34,149 nt of DNA from JAATGA01 sp047605605 (GCA_047605605.1 JASGFG010000039.1:1-34149); one strand, 5' to 3'. Counted from the stretch's first letter, positions 1 through 7,880 are shown. Notes: generated by a model not told the origin, from the sequence alone. Made by a program: numbers and translations.

Positions 1-332
1 TGCGCATCGGCCATGAACTTGGCGCGCTCGCTGTCCATGGTGTTCTGGTAATAGCGCAGGCCGGCGTAGGACATGATGCGGCCCGCCACCACGTCGATCT
101 GTTCATATTCACGCACGCAGGCCAGCAGGGCGGCGGCGTCCAGCGTGGCCAGCTTGCCCTCATAGGCCGCGGCGAAATCGGCGCAGGCTTTCTCCAGCCA
201 CTCCATGTCGCGGGTGAATTCCGGTGCGTCAGGGGCGGGATACAGGTCGCGCAGGTCCCAGTCGGGCAGGTTTCCCAGACCCCCGGCCGAGGCATTGGCG
301 TCGAATACGGGGCGGGGCAGGGGCAGGGACAT
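1..332 (-). CDS. pepF: Oligoendopeptidase F-like M3 metallopeptidase (N-terminal part, runs off the window)
   Basis: This is the first ~110 codons of a gene read leftwards out of the window. The start is ATG at 332-330, preceded by a GAGG ribosome binding site about seven bases upstream. The protein begins MSLPLPRPVFDANASAGGLG and continues with LPDWDLRDLYPAPDAPEF, then helical segments containing IDVVAGRIMSYAGLRYYQ. The 'LPxWDLxDLYP' opening followed by an alpha-helical lobe is typical of PepF/M3B oligoendopeptidases, zinc enzymes that degrade short peptides in the cytoplasm. The HExxH zinc motif would lie in the C-terminal half, outside the window, so catalytic competence cannot be judged. 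The gene is divergent from the small ORF at 545. The family call rests on recognition of the N-terminus only. Confidence 0.8.
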   Translation of the reverse strand, partial: MSLPLPRPVFDANASAGGLGNLPDWDLRDLYPAPDAPEFTRDMEWLEKACADFAAAYEGKLATLDAAALLACVREYEQIDVVAGRIMSYAGLRYYQNTMDSERAKFMADA

Positions 333-544
333 GGGCGACCTCAATTTCTTCATGCGGGGAACATGTAGGCGCGGGGGGCCGGGTTCCGCAAGCGGCGCGG
401 GACCGGGCAGGCGCGGGCCAGGTGCTTTTCCGTTGGGCAATTGGCGGCCTTTGCCCCCGGCGCCCCACAAAAAAGCGTGAGGGCCGCCGGCGCGCATGGG
501 ACGTTGCGGGGCAGGGAGGCAACCCTGAACCCCTGAGGGGTGCC

Positions 545-748
545 ATGATCGAACTCGCCTTCATCGCCTGTCTGGCGGCCGAGCCTTCGGCCTGCGAGAA
601 GAAAAGCCTGACCTATGCCGAGATCAGCCCGATGACCTGCATGATCGGCGCCCAGCCGATGCTGGCGGAATGGGCGCAGTCGCATCCGAAATGGCATGTG
701 GCGCGCTGGACCTGCCGGATGAGGCTGGGGGGCGGGAAGGACATCTAG
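545..748 (+). CDS. Small hypothetical protein, 67 aa, four cysteines
   Basis: A short ORF of 67 codons starts at ATG 545, with TGAGGGG seven to eight bases upstream as a good ribosome binding site. The product begins MIELAFIACLAAEPSACEKK and has four Cys (about residues 9, 17, 32 and 57), a short hydrophobic start and a basic C-terminus ending GGGKDI. The even Cys spacing and the hydrophobic start could mean export with disulfides, but no clean signal-peptide cleavage site is seen. I vaguely recognise this type of small protein from other Rhodobacteraceae but cannot assign a function. It is convergent with the DNA ligase gene; a perfect hairpin (770-794) lies just downstream. A much longer upstream extension in the same frame (from 224) lacks a ribosome binding site and is not supported. 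Confidence 0.65.
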   Translation: MIELAFIACLAAEPSACEKKSLTYAEISPMTCMIGAQPMLAEWAQSHPKWHVARWTCRMRLGGGKDI

Positions 749-769
749 GCGGCAGGGTTGCGGGCGCCG

Positions 770-794
770 CTGGAGGGGTTTTGTACCCCTCCAG
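770..794 (+). terminator. Perfect 9-bp hairpin between convergent genes
   Basis: CTGGAGGGG at 770-778 pairs perfectly with CCCCTCCAG at 786-794 around the 7-nt loop TTTTGTA. It lies 22 nt after the stop of the small ORF (748) and about 55 nt before the end of the ligase gene (849). It probably acts as a transcription barrier for both genes. There is no long U-run after either arm, so efficiency is uncertain. Confidence 0.55.
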
Positions 795-827
795 ACCTCC
801 CCGCAGGATATTTTCGCCAAGATGAAG
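791..827 (+). repeat. Dispersed intergenic repeat, copy 1
   Basis: A 37-bp element runs from CCAGACC to AAGATGAAG with core CCCGCAGGATATTTTCGCC. It matches 33 of 37 positions with the copy at 27425-27461, and shares its core with the copies near 2510-2593 and 7881-7910. It overlaps the right arm of the hairpin at 770-794. Similar short elements are, to my knowledge, common after genes in Rhodobacteraceae genomes; their function is not established. Confidence 0.6.
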
Positions 828-848
828 CAGCGGAGGCGGAAGAGCGGA

Positions 849-2453
849 TCAGCCGCCATGTGCGGCCAGCAGGGCGTGCAGGCTGTCCAGCGTGTCGATC
901 TCGGACGCGGGCTTGTCGCGGCGCCAGCGGGCCATGCGGGGAAAGCGCAGGGCGATGCCGGATTTGTGGCGGGGGCTGGCCTGTATCCCCTCGAAGGCGA
1001 TCTCGAACACCAGATCGGGGGGCACGCGGCGCACCGGGCCGAAGCGTTCGAGCGTATGGCTGCGGACCCAGCGGGTGATCTCCTCGAACTCGGCATCGGT
1101 CAGGCCGGAATAGGCCTTGGTAAAGGGCACGAGGTCGTCGCCGTCGCGCACGGCAAAGGTGAAATCGGTGAAGAGGTTGGCCCGCCGTCCGTGACCGGCC
1201 TGCGCATAGATCATCACCGCATCGACGCTGTAGGGGTCGAGCTTCCATTTCCACCAGTCGCCGCGCTTGCGCCCGGTGAAATAAGGGGAGGCGGCGCGTT
1301 TCAGCATCAGCCCCTCGGCCATTGCGGCGCGGGCGCCTTCGCGGGTGGCGGCCAGCGTGGGCCAGTCGGGGATCGCGACGAGGGGCGAGAGGGCAAGGGG
1401 CATCCCGGCGGGCAGGGCGGCAAGGATCGCCTCCAGCCGGGTGCGGCGATCGGACAGGGGCAGGGCGCGGATGTCCTGTCCCCCATCCTCCAGCAGGTCA
1501 TAGGCGAGCATCCTGACCGGGGTGCCCGTCATCAGCGATTTCGAGACGGTCTTGCGCCCGATCCGCTTTTGCAGCGCGGCAAAGGGGGCGGGCAGGGCGG
1601 CGGCGGGATCGGGGGGAAAGGCCAGGATCTCGCCGTCGATCACTGTGCCGGGGGGCAGGAAATCGGCCAGCGGCGCGAATTCGGGGAAACGGTAGGTGAT
1701 CAACTCCTCGCCCCGCGACCACAGTGCAAAAGCACCGACCCGCGCGATCAGCTGGCCGCGGATGCCATCCCATTTCCATTCCGCCAGCCAGTCGGCCGGG
1801 TCGCCAAGCGTTTCCGCCGCGGCCTCCAGCGGCGAGGCGAGCGCGAAGGGATAGGGTTTGGCACCCAGATCGCCCCCGGCCTCGCCCACCAGCCGTTGGA
1901 AGGTGGTGCTGGCGGGCGACCAGTCGCCCATCAGGCGATGTGCCAGCAGCACCTCTTCCACCCCGGTGGCCTGCGCCAGGGCGCGAGTCATCAGCCCGCG
2001 GCTGACGCCGATGCGAAAACCGCCGGTGATCAGCTTGTTGAACAGGAACCGTTCGTCGGGGGCCAGCATCGCCCAGTGGCGGGTGACAAAGGCGCGCCGC
2101 GCCTCGGCAGGCTGGCCTGCCATCGCCTGAAGCGCGGCCAGTGTGGCGGACAGGGGGATGTCGGCGGTCTCGACCGGCTCGGGCAGGATCAGGGCGATGG
2201 TTTCCGACAGATCGCCGGTGATCGCGTAGGATTCCTCGAACAGCCAGATCGGCACGCCGGCGGCTTCGGCGGCCCAGGTGCCCAGCTCGGTCGCATTCAC
2301 TGCGCGTTTGGGGCGACGTCCGGACAGAAGTGCCGCGGTCCAAAGCCGGTCGGGTTCTGGTGCCTCGCGGAAATAGCGGGCGAGGGCGGCGGTGCGGGTG
2401 CCGGTTTTCGTCGTGCCTTCCAGTTCGGCGAACAGTTCGGCGAAGCGCTTCAT
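849..2453 (-). CDS. ATP-dependent DNA ligase (exonuclease/helicase-associated bacterial family)
   Basis: This 534-aa protein seals nicks in DNA using ATP. The adenylation motif EWKWDGIRGQ carries the nucleotidyl-acceptor Lys at about residue 227 (KxDG). Motif III appears as VIDGEILAF, motif IV/V as EGLMLKRAASPY, and the C-terminal OB-fold region as WWKWKLDPYSVDAVM. An N-terminal helical domain of about 200 residues precedes the catalytic core, as in the PP_1105-type bacterial ligases found next to an MBL exonuclease. The start at 2453 (MKRFAELF) is chosen because the upstream in-frame extension runs through the inverted repeats. The exonuclease gene is immediately upstream on the same strand. 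The DEXH helicase and metallophosphoesterase that often complete this repair module are not in the window. NAD-dependent LigA should be the replicative ligase; this one is probably for repair. Confidence 0.9.
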   Translation of the reverse strand: MKRFAELFAELEGTTKTGTRTAALARYFREAPEPDRLWTAALLSGRRPKRAVNATELGTWAAEAAGVPIWLFEESYAITGDLSETIALILPEPVETADIPLSATLAALQAMAGQPAEARRAFVTRHWAMLAPDERFLFNKLITGGFRIGVSRGLMTRALAQATGVEEVLLAHRLMGDWSPASTTFQRLVGEAGGDLGAKPYPFALASPLEAAAETLGDPADWLAEWKWDGIRGQLIARVGAFALWSRGEELITYRFPEFAPLADFLPPGTVIDGEILAFPPDPAAALPAPFAALQKRIGRKTVSKSLMTGTPVRMLAYDLLEDGGQDIRALPLSDRRTRLEAILAALPAGMPLALSPLVAIPDWPTLAATREGARAAMAEGLMLKRAASPYFTGRKRGDWWKWKLDPYSVDAVMIYAQAGHGRRANLFTDFTFAVRDGDDLVPFTKAYSGLTDAEFEEITRWVRSHTLERFGPVRRVPPDLVFEIAFEGIQASPRHKSGIALRFPRMARWRRDKPASEIDTLDSLHALLAAHGG

Positions 2454-2482
2454 CCTGCGTCGCCTTGTTCCATGCCCGTCCC

Positions 2483-2505
2483 CGGGAGGGCTGCCTGCCC
2501 TCCCG
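2483..2505. repeat. Perfect 8-bp inverted repeat upstream of the ligase gene
   Basis: CGGGAGGG (2483-2490) pairs with CCCTCCCG (2498-2505) around a 7-nt loop. It lies about 30 bp upstream of the ligase start, within the 202-bp gap separating it from the exonuclease gene. It could be part of the composite repeat at 2510-2631 or an mRNA structure affecting ligase expression. Confidence 0.5.
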
Positions 2506-2509
2506 GACC

Positions 2510-2593
2510 CACCCGGGGATATTTGTGCAAAGGGGATGGAGGCAGAGAGGTGCTTTTGCTGCATCCCCTTTGCGAAAATATCCTCGGGGGGTG
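2510..2593. repeat. Two inverted copies of the dispersed repeat forming a long stem-loop
   Basis: The left arm (2510-2538, CACCCGGGGATATTTGTGC and so on to GGGGATG) is nearly the reverse complement of the right arm (2562-2593). The inner 12 bp GCAAAGGGGATG and the block GGATATTT pair perfectly; a few bases between them do not. The loop is about 23 nt. Both arms resemble the intergenic element at 791 and 27425. A further hairpin follows at 2610-2628 (GGGGGGC / GCCCCCC, then TTT on the plus strand). The set sits between the exonuclease and ligase genes, where it may process or attenuate their shared transcript. Confidence 0.6.
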
Positions 2594-2655
2594 AGGTGCG
2601 CAGCACCGAGGGGGGCAGACAGCCCCCCTTTGCCGGCTGGAAGGCGCGCGAGGTT

Positions 2656-3672
2656 TCATTCCGGGGCCTCCTCCGCTTCCTCGTCGCCGTATTCGGTGGC
2701 GACGATCCCGGCCTCGTATCCCTGTTCCTCCAGCCAGCGGCGGAAGGGTTGGGTATAGCCGTGGGTGGCGAAGACCCGCGTCGCGCCGGTTGCGCGGATC
2801 GCGGCGTTCAGGCCGGGCCAGTCGGCGTGGTCGGACACCACGAAGCCGCGCTGCACGCCCCGGCGCCGCCGGATGCCGCGGATCGCCATCCAGCCCGAGG
2901 CGAAGGCGTCCTCGGCCGTGCGGAATCGGGCGGCCCATGCGCTGCCAAGCGCCGAAGGGGGCGCGATGACCAGGGCGCGGGGCAGGGCCTCGGGCGGGGC
3001 GCCCAGAGCGCGGGTGGTGGGCGGCAGAGGGTAGCCTTGGGCACGCAAGACCTCGTTCGTCGCCTCGACCGCGCCATGGGTCAGGATCGGGCCGGGCAGA
3101 TCCCCCGCTGCCGCCAGCCCCGCGATCAGCCGCTGCGCCTTGCCGAAGGCATAGGCGCCGAGGATCGAAGTCACGCCGTTCGCCGCATTTCCCGCCCACC
3201 AGCGGGCGATCCCGGCCATGGTTTCCGCCTGCGGGCGCCAGCGGAACACCGGCAGGCCAAAGGTGCATTCGGTGATGAAGGCATGGCAGGCCACTGGCTC
3301 GAACGGTTCGGCCAGCCCGTCGGGTTCCGTCTTGTAGTCGCCCGAGACGACCCAGACCTCTCCCCCCACCTCGACCCGGATCTGGGCCGATCCCGGCACA
3401 TGGCCCGCGGGGTGAAAGCTGACGGTCGCATCGCCGAGCCGGCGGGCCTCGCCATAGGGGATGCCTTCGATGGCGATCTCCCCCAACCTGTGGCGGATCA
3501 CCGGCACGGCCTGCACCGTCGCCAAATAGCGGCGGTGGCCGGGGCGGGCGTGGTCAGAATGGCCATGGGTGATCAGGGCGCGGTCGACCGGCCGCCACGG
3601 GTCGATGTAAAACCCGCCGGCCGGGCAGAAAATCCCGCGATCGGTAAAGGTCAGGACAGGGCTTCGGGCCAT
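2656..3672 (-). CDS. DNA ligase-associated exonuclease (metallo-beta-lactamase / beta-CASP-like)
   Basis: This 338-aa protein has the MBL metal-binding signature HGHSDH at residues 36-41, a second metal-ligand motif HPAGHVPGSAQI near 87-98, and SGDYK near 110-114, which is the layout of SNM1/Artemis-like nucleases. Later it has VVSDHADW, the beta-CASP-type His motif. Such proteins are encoded next to a bacterial ATP-dependent ligase and are predicted to trim DNA ends before ligation; the ligase gene is directly downstream here. The start at 3672 (MARSPVLTF) matches the fold beginning. No Shine-Dalgarno is visible, but TATTCT lies seven bases upstream of the ATG, which would suit a leaderless transcript. 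The very acidic C-terminus (EYGDEEAEEAPE) is probably disordered. Confidence 0.88.
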   Translation of the reverse strand: MARSPVLTFTDRGIFCPAGGFYIDPWRPVDRALITHGHSDHARPGHRRYLATVQAVPVIRHRLGEIAIEGIPYGEARRLGDATVSFHPAGHVPGSAQIRVEVGGEVWVVSGDYKTEPDGLAEPFEPVACHAFITECTFGLPVFRWRPQAETMAGIARWWAGNAANGVTSILGAYAFGKAQRLIAGLAAAGDLPGPILTHGAVEATNEVLRAQGYPLPPTTRALGAPPEALPRALVIAPPSALGSAWAARFRTAEDAFASGWMAIRGIRRRRGVQRGFVVSDHADWPGLNAAIRATGATRVFATHGYTQPFRRWLEEQGYEAGIVATEYGDEEAEEAPE

Positions 3673-3835
3673 CGCCAAAGAATAGCGCCGGGCGGCGGCG
3701 CGACCAGTCGGGAACTTTGCCCAAAATTTAGGCGTTTGCACGGGTGAAAGCCGGTTTCGGGGCGGACCCTCTTCCCCCCGTGGAATCTGGCTGATTAACT
3801 GATCCTCAAGGCGCGAGTAGCGGGGTGGCAAGGCG

Positions 3836-5248
3836 GTGGTGACCTACTTCAACGAGATGTATCAGGACGGTGCCGTCCGCCCCCCCTATGCAAGACTTGA
3901 AGACTGGATGCGGGCCATGCCCGCCGAGCTGCGCCAGATGAAACAGGCCGAGGCGGAAAACCTGTTCCGCCGCATCGGCATCACCTTTGCCGTCTATGGC
4001 GAGGGCGGCGATCCCGACCGGCTGATCCCGTTCGACATGTTCCCGCGCGTTTTCACCCACAACGAATGGGCGCGGTTGGAGCGTGGGATCAAACAGCGGG
4101 CCCGCGCGCTGAACGCCTTTCTGGTCGATGTCTATGGCCGGGGCGAGATCGTGCGCGCCGGCCGCATCCCCGCCCGACTGGTTTACGAGAACGAGGCCTA
4201 TGAAAAGGCCGTGGTCGGCATCGTGCCGCCGAAGGGGGTCTATTCCCATATCGTGGGCATCGACCTTGTGCGCACCGGGCCGGACGAGTTCTTCGTGCTG
4301 GAGGACAACTGCCGCACGCCCTCGGGCGTCAGCTACATGCTGGAAAACCGCGAGATCATGATGCGGATGTTCCCCGAACTCTTCCGCGAAAACCGCATCC
4401 AGCCGGTGGACGGCTATCCCGACCTGCTGCGCCGCACGCTGGCATCCGTCGCCCCCGCCAAATGCACCGGCGATCCGACCATCGCCATCCTGACGCCGGG
4501 CCATTTCAACAGCGCCTATTACGAACACAGCTTCCTCGCCGACCTGATGGGGGTCGAACTGGTCGAAGGGCAGGACCTGTTCGTCGAGGGCGAACATGTC
4601 TGGATGCGCACCACCGAGGGCCCGCGCCGGGTGGATGTGATCTATCGCCGGATCGACGATGCGTTCATCGACCCGCTGTGCTTCCGGCCCGATTCCATGC
4701 TGGGCGTGCCGGGGTTGATGGATGTCTATCGCTCGGGCGGGGTGTCGATCTGTTCCGCGCCGGGGGCGGGCGTGGCCGACGACAAGGCGGTCTATACCTT
4801 TGTGCCCGAGATGATCCGCTTTTATCTGGGCGAGGAGCCGATCCTGAAGAACGTGCCGACTTGGCAGTGCGGGAAAGAGGACGATCTGAAATACGTGCTC
4901 GACAAGCTGCCGGAACTGGTCGTGAAAGAGGTTCACGGGTCTGGCGGCTACGGGATGCTGGTCGGCCCGAAATCCACCAGCGACCAGATCGCGGCGTTCC
5001 GCCAGCGGATCGAGGAAGACCCCGGCAACTATATCGCCCAGCCGACGCTGGCGCTGTCGACCACGCCGACCTTCGTGGCCGAGGGGATCGCCCCCCGCCA
5101 TGTGGACCTGCGGCCCTATTGTCTGGTTGGGGAAAGGATCGAGCTGGTGCCCGGCGGGCTGACCCGCGTGGCGCTGAAGGAGGGCAGTCTTGTCGTGAAC
5201 TCGTCGCAGGGCGGGGGAGTCAAGGACACCTGGGTTCTGGCGGAGTAA
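3836..5248 (+). CDS. Circularly permuted type 2 ATP-grasp protein of the Anbu cluster
   Basis: This 470-aa protein belongs to the COG2308 group of circularly permuted ATP-grasp enzymes, thought to form amide or peptide bonds with ATP. Visible motifs are LEDNCRTPSGVSYMLENRE (about residues 155-173) and KEVHGSGGYGMLVGP (364-378), which are the metal/ATP-binding elements in permuted order. The first gene of four, it ends five bases before the alpha-E gene. The start is two adjacent GTG codons (3836 and 3839); GGGGTGG and AAGG lie just upstream, so a one-codon shift is possible. The natural substrate is unknown. Comparative genomics (established knowledge) links this family with alpha-E and transglutaminase proteins and with Anbu, and suggests synthesis of a small peptide or a peptide tag. 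That role is inference. Confidence 0.9.
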   Translation: MVTYFNEMYQDGAVRPPYARLEDWMRAMPAELRQMKQAEAENLFRRIGITFAVYGEGGDPDRLIPFDMFPRVFTHNEWARLERGIKQRARALNAFLVDVYGRGEIVRAGRIPARLVYENEAYEKAVVGIVPPKGVYSHIVGIDLVRTGPDEFFVLEDNCRTPSGVSYMLENREIMMRMFPELFRENRIQPVDGYPDLLRRTLASVAPAKCTGDPTIAILTPGHFNSAYYEHSFLADLMGVELVEGQDLFVEGEHVWMRTTEGPRRVDVIYRRIDDAFIDPLCFRPDSMLGVPGLMDVYRSGGVSICSAPGAGVADDKAVYTFVPEMIRFYLGEEPILKNVPTWQCGKEDDLKYVLDKLPELVVKEVHGSGGYGMLVGPKSTSDQIAAFRQRIEEDPGNYIAQPTLALSTTPTFVAEGIAPRHVDLRPYCLVGERIELVPGGLTRVALKEGSLVVNSSQGGGVKDTWVLAE

Positions 5249-5253
5249 CGGAT

Positions 5254-6204
5254 ATGCTGAGCCGGACGGCAGACAACCTCTACTGGATCGCCCGCTATAT
5301 GGAGCGGGCCGAGACCATGGCGCGGCTTCTGGAGGTCGGCGCGCGCATCGCCCTGATCCCGCAGGTGGGCGGCTATCACAGCGAATGGGACAGCCTGCTG
5401 CAGGCCAGCGGCACGGCGGCGGGCTTCTCGCAGAAATATTCCGAGCCGGTGCAGAGGAACATCGAAAGCTATCTGTTCTTCGACCATGACAACCCGTCCT
5501 CGGTCGCCTCCTGCATCGTCAAGGCGCGGGAAAATGCGCGCATCGTGCGCACCGCAATGACGACGCAGGTCTGGGACGCGCTGAACACCGCGTTCCAGGA
5601 GCTGCGGCAACTGGAACGCACGCCAAGGTCGTCGCTGGAGCTGATGCAGCTGGTCGAATGGACGATGCGGCATTCGGCCATGGTGCGGGGGGCGATCGAT
5701 TCGACGCTGCTGCGCAATGACGGATACGATTTCCTGAACATCGGCTGCTATCTGGAACGGGCCGACAACACTGCCCGCCTGATGGATGTGAAATACTATG
5801 TCCTGCTGCCGCGGGTGGAATTCGTCGGCTCCGGCCTCGACAATTACCAGTGGTCGACGCTTCTGCGGGCCATGTCGGCGCACCGGGCGTTCCACTGGGC
5901 CTATGGCGGCGAGATCACGGCCAAGAAGATCGCGCATTTCCTGATCCTGAACCCGCAGTCGCCCCGATCGCTGATCACTTGTGTCGAGGGGCTGGCCAGC
6001 CATCTGGACCGGCTGGGCCGCTGTTATCACAAATCGACGGCCGCACAGGCGCGGGCGCGCGAACTGGTCGCCATGTTGTCCGAGGCGCAGGTGGATGATA
6101 TTTTCGAGGAAGGGCTGCACGAATTCCTGACCCGCTTCATCGGCGAGACGGTGACGCTGGGCAATGCCATCTACGAGACTTACCTCAGCGGGGACATGCG
6201 CTGA
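5254..6204 (+). CDS. Alpha-E domain protein (DUF403/COG2307)
   Basis: This 316-aa all-helical protein begins MLSRTADNLYWIARYMERAE, the signature opening of alpha-E proteins, and contains a second copy of the pattern at NIGCYLERADNTARLMDVKYY. The matched elements YMERAETMARLLEV and YLERADNTARLMDV suggest an internal duplication. No catalytic motif of a known enzyme is present; the conserved acidic and arginine residues are thought to mark an active or binding site. It follows the ATP-grasp gene by five bases and its TGA overlaps the ATG of the transglutaminase gene by one base, so the three are almost certainly co-translated. The function is unknown; it is presumed to act on the same substrate as its ATP-grasp partner. 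Confidence 0.9.
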   Translation: MLSRTADNLYWIARYMERAETMARLLEVGARIALIPQVGGYHSEWDSLLQASGTAAGFSQKYSEPVQRNIESYLFFDHDNPSSVASCIVKARENARIVRTAMTTQVWDALNTAFQELRQLERTPRSSLELMQLVEWTMRHSAMVRGAIDSTLLRNDGYDFLNIGCYLERADNTARLMDVKYYVLLPRVEFVGSGLDNYQWSTLLRAMSAHRAFHWAYGGEITAKKIAHFLILNPQSPRSLITCVEGLASHLDRLGRCYHKSTAAQARARELVAMLSEAQVDDIFEEGLHEFLTRFIGETVTLGNAIYETYLSGDMR

Positions 6205-7022
6205 TGCTGCTGACGGTCGATCATCTGACCCGATATACCTATGACCGGCCGGTGCGCGGCGTGGTGCAGAGCCACCGGCTGACCCCTTCGTCCTTCGACG
6301 GGCAAAAGGTGCTGGACTGGGCCGTCACCGTGACGGACGGTATTCAGGGCGGCGCCTTTCGCGACGGGGCGGGGGACTGGATCGCCTCGTGGTCGGTGCT
6401 GGGGCCGGTGCAGGAAATTCTGGTGCAGGTCAGGGGCCGGGTGGAAACCACCGATCAGGCCGGGGTGCTGCGTGGCCACAAGGCGCTGGCCCGGCCCGAG
6501 GTCTATCTGCGCGACACCTTCGCCACCCGCGCCGACGCGGCCCTGCGCGACCTGGCCGAGGCCGGGCGCAATGGCGACGGGCTGGCCGGGGCGCATGACC
6601 TGATGGCCGCGGTTGCCGATGCGGTCGCCTATGTGCCGGGCGCCACCGCCGCCCACACCACCGCGGCCGAGGCCTTGCGCCTGGGCGAGGGCGTCTGCCA
6701 GGACCATGCGCAGGTCATGATCGCCTGCGCGCGCATCCTGGGCGTGCCCGCCCGCTATGCCTCGGGCTATCTCTACGCCAGTGCGGACGAGCCGCACGAG
6801 GCCGCCCATGCCTGGGCCGAACTTCACGTCGAGGGGCTGGGCTGGGTCGGCTTCGACGCCGCCAACCGCTGCTGCCCGGACGACCGCTATATTCGCCTGG
6901 GCTCCGGCTTCGATGCGCAGGATGCGGCCCCGATACGCGGCATCGCCCGCGGCGTGGGCGAGGAACATATGGAGGTGCGCCTGTCCGTCAGCCCCGGCAT
7001 GGCGCAGGCGCAGCAGCAATAG
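6204..7022 (+). CDS. Transglutaminase-like cysteine peptidase of the Anbu cluster
   Basis: This 272-aa protein has an N-terminal beta-rich domain opening MLLTVDHLTRYTYDRPVRGV (bacterial transglutaminase-like N-terminal region) and a papain-fold core. The catalytic triad is readable: Cys165 in GEGVCQDHAQ, His202 in AAHAWAELHV and Asp218 in GWVGFDAANR. In COG1305 proteins this core usually hydrolyses or transfers amide bonds rather than cross-linking proteins. Its ATG overlaps the stop of the alpha-E gene. There is no signal peptide, so action in the cytoplasm is expected. With the ATP-grasp partner it could balance making and cutting an isopeptide-like bond; that is inference. The C-terminus ends in a Gln/Ala-rich tail (AQAQQQ). 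Confidence 0.9.
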   Translation: MLLTVDHLTRYTYDRPVRGVVQSHRLTPSSFDGQKVLDWAVTVTDGIQGGAFRDGAGDWIASWSVLGPVQEILVQVRGRVETTDQAGVLRGHKALARPEVYLRDTFATRADAALRDLAEAGRNGDGLAGAHDLMAAVADAVAYVPGATAAHTTAAEALRLGEGVCQDHAQVMIACARILGVPARYASGYLYASADEPHEAAHAWAELHVEGLGWVGFDAANRCCPDDRYIRLGSGFDAQDAAPIRGIARGVGEEHMEVRLSVSPGMAQAQQQ

Positions 7023-7135
7023 CCGCGCGAATACCCCCTGCCGCGGCAACGCCGCGCCAGAAAAGTCGCAAACGCGCTTTTCTTGGGCGGGCAGCGTGGC
7101 TAGAACCGGGTATCTGGAACTTCTGGACGGCTGGA

Positions 7136-7864
7136 ATGACCTATTGCGTAGGGCTTTTACTGAACGAAGGCATGGTGCTTCTGTCCGACACCCGCACCAA
7201 TGCGGGACTGGACAACATTGCCACCTATCGCAAGATGTTCACCTTTGAAAAACCGGGTGAGCGGTGTTTCGTCATCATGACGGCGGGCAGCCTGTCGGTG
7301 ACGCAGACCACCATCGCCCGCCTGCACGAGGCGATGGACGACCCCGAGGCGACGGCGAACACCTCGGTCATGCTGGCGCCGACCATGCTGAAGGTCGCCG
7401 AACTGGTCGGCAACACGCTGGCCTCCGTCCGGAACGAGATCGACGAGAAACTGTCGGCGATGAAGCAGAGCGCCTCGGCCAGCATGATCGTCGCGGGCCA
7501 GCGCAAGGGGGGCGGGATGCGGATGTTCCTGATCTATCCCGAGGGCAACTTCATCGAGGCGACCGAGGATACGCCCTTCCTCCAGATCGGCGAACACAAA
7601 TACGGCAAGCCGATTCTCGACCGGGTGGTCAAGCCCACGACCAGCCTTCAGGACGCGCAGAAGGCGGTGCTTCTGTCGATGGATTCGACGCTGCGGTCGA
7701 ATCTGTCGGTCGGGATGCCGCTCGACCTGGCGGTGATCGGCAGGGATGCGCTGACCGTCACCTTCCGCCGCCGGATCGAAGCCGGGGACGAAGGCTTTCG
7801 CGCCATGTCCGAGGGCTGGTCAAAGGCGCTGCGCGACGGCTTCACGCAGATCGAACTGCTCTGA
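7136..7864 (+). CDS. Anbu, proteasome beta-subunit-like Ntn hydrolase
   Basis: This 242-aa protein begins MTYCVGLLL. Removal of Met would expose Thr1 as nucleophile. Asp17 in LSDTRTNAGLDNI and the Lys in TYRKMFTF match the proteasome active-site Asp and Lys, and SDTRTNAG is a hallmark of Anbu (COG3484) as opposed to HslV or true 20S beta subunits. Anbu proteins assemble into open-ring or helical oligomers (known from structural work). Their substrates are not known. It is 113 bp after the transglutaminase gene. That gap has an AGAAAAG/CTTTTCT stem and a possible -10 TAGAAC at about 7100, so it may also be transcribed by itself. No unfoldase ATPase is encoded nearby. The start codon ATG 7136 is fixed by the need for Thr at position 2. 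Confidence 0.93.
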   Translation: MTYCVGLLLNEGMVLLSDTRTNAGLDNIATYRKMFTFEKPGERCFVIMTAGSLSVTQTTIARLHEAMDDPEATANTSVMLAPTMLKVAELVGNTLASVRNEIDEKLSAMKQSASASMIVAGQRKGGGMRMFLIYPEGNFIEATEDTPFLQIGEHKYGKPILDRVVKPTTSLQDAQKAVLLSMDSTLRSNLSVGMPLDLAVIGRDALTVTFRRRIEAGDEGFRAMSEGWSKALRDGFTQIELL

Positions 7865-7880
7865 CCCGCCGATCCCCTCT

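Noticed and set aside
333..544. Regulatory element in the divergent gap before the small ORF
   Set aside because: Contains GGCGGCC/GGCCGCC arms far apart, but no clear promoter or operator pattern; too weak to list.
822..2594. Long plus-strand open frame opposite the DNA ligase
   Set aside because: It is the antisense of a gene with clear ligase motifs; high GC makes long open antisense frames common. Its product has Gly/Gln/Arg bias and no recognisable domain.
3806..5101. Minus-strand frame opposite the ATP-grasp gene
   Set aside because: His/Asp/Gln-rich translation typical of an antisense shadow; no start signal and the plus strand carries conserved motifs.
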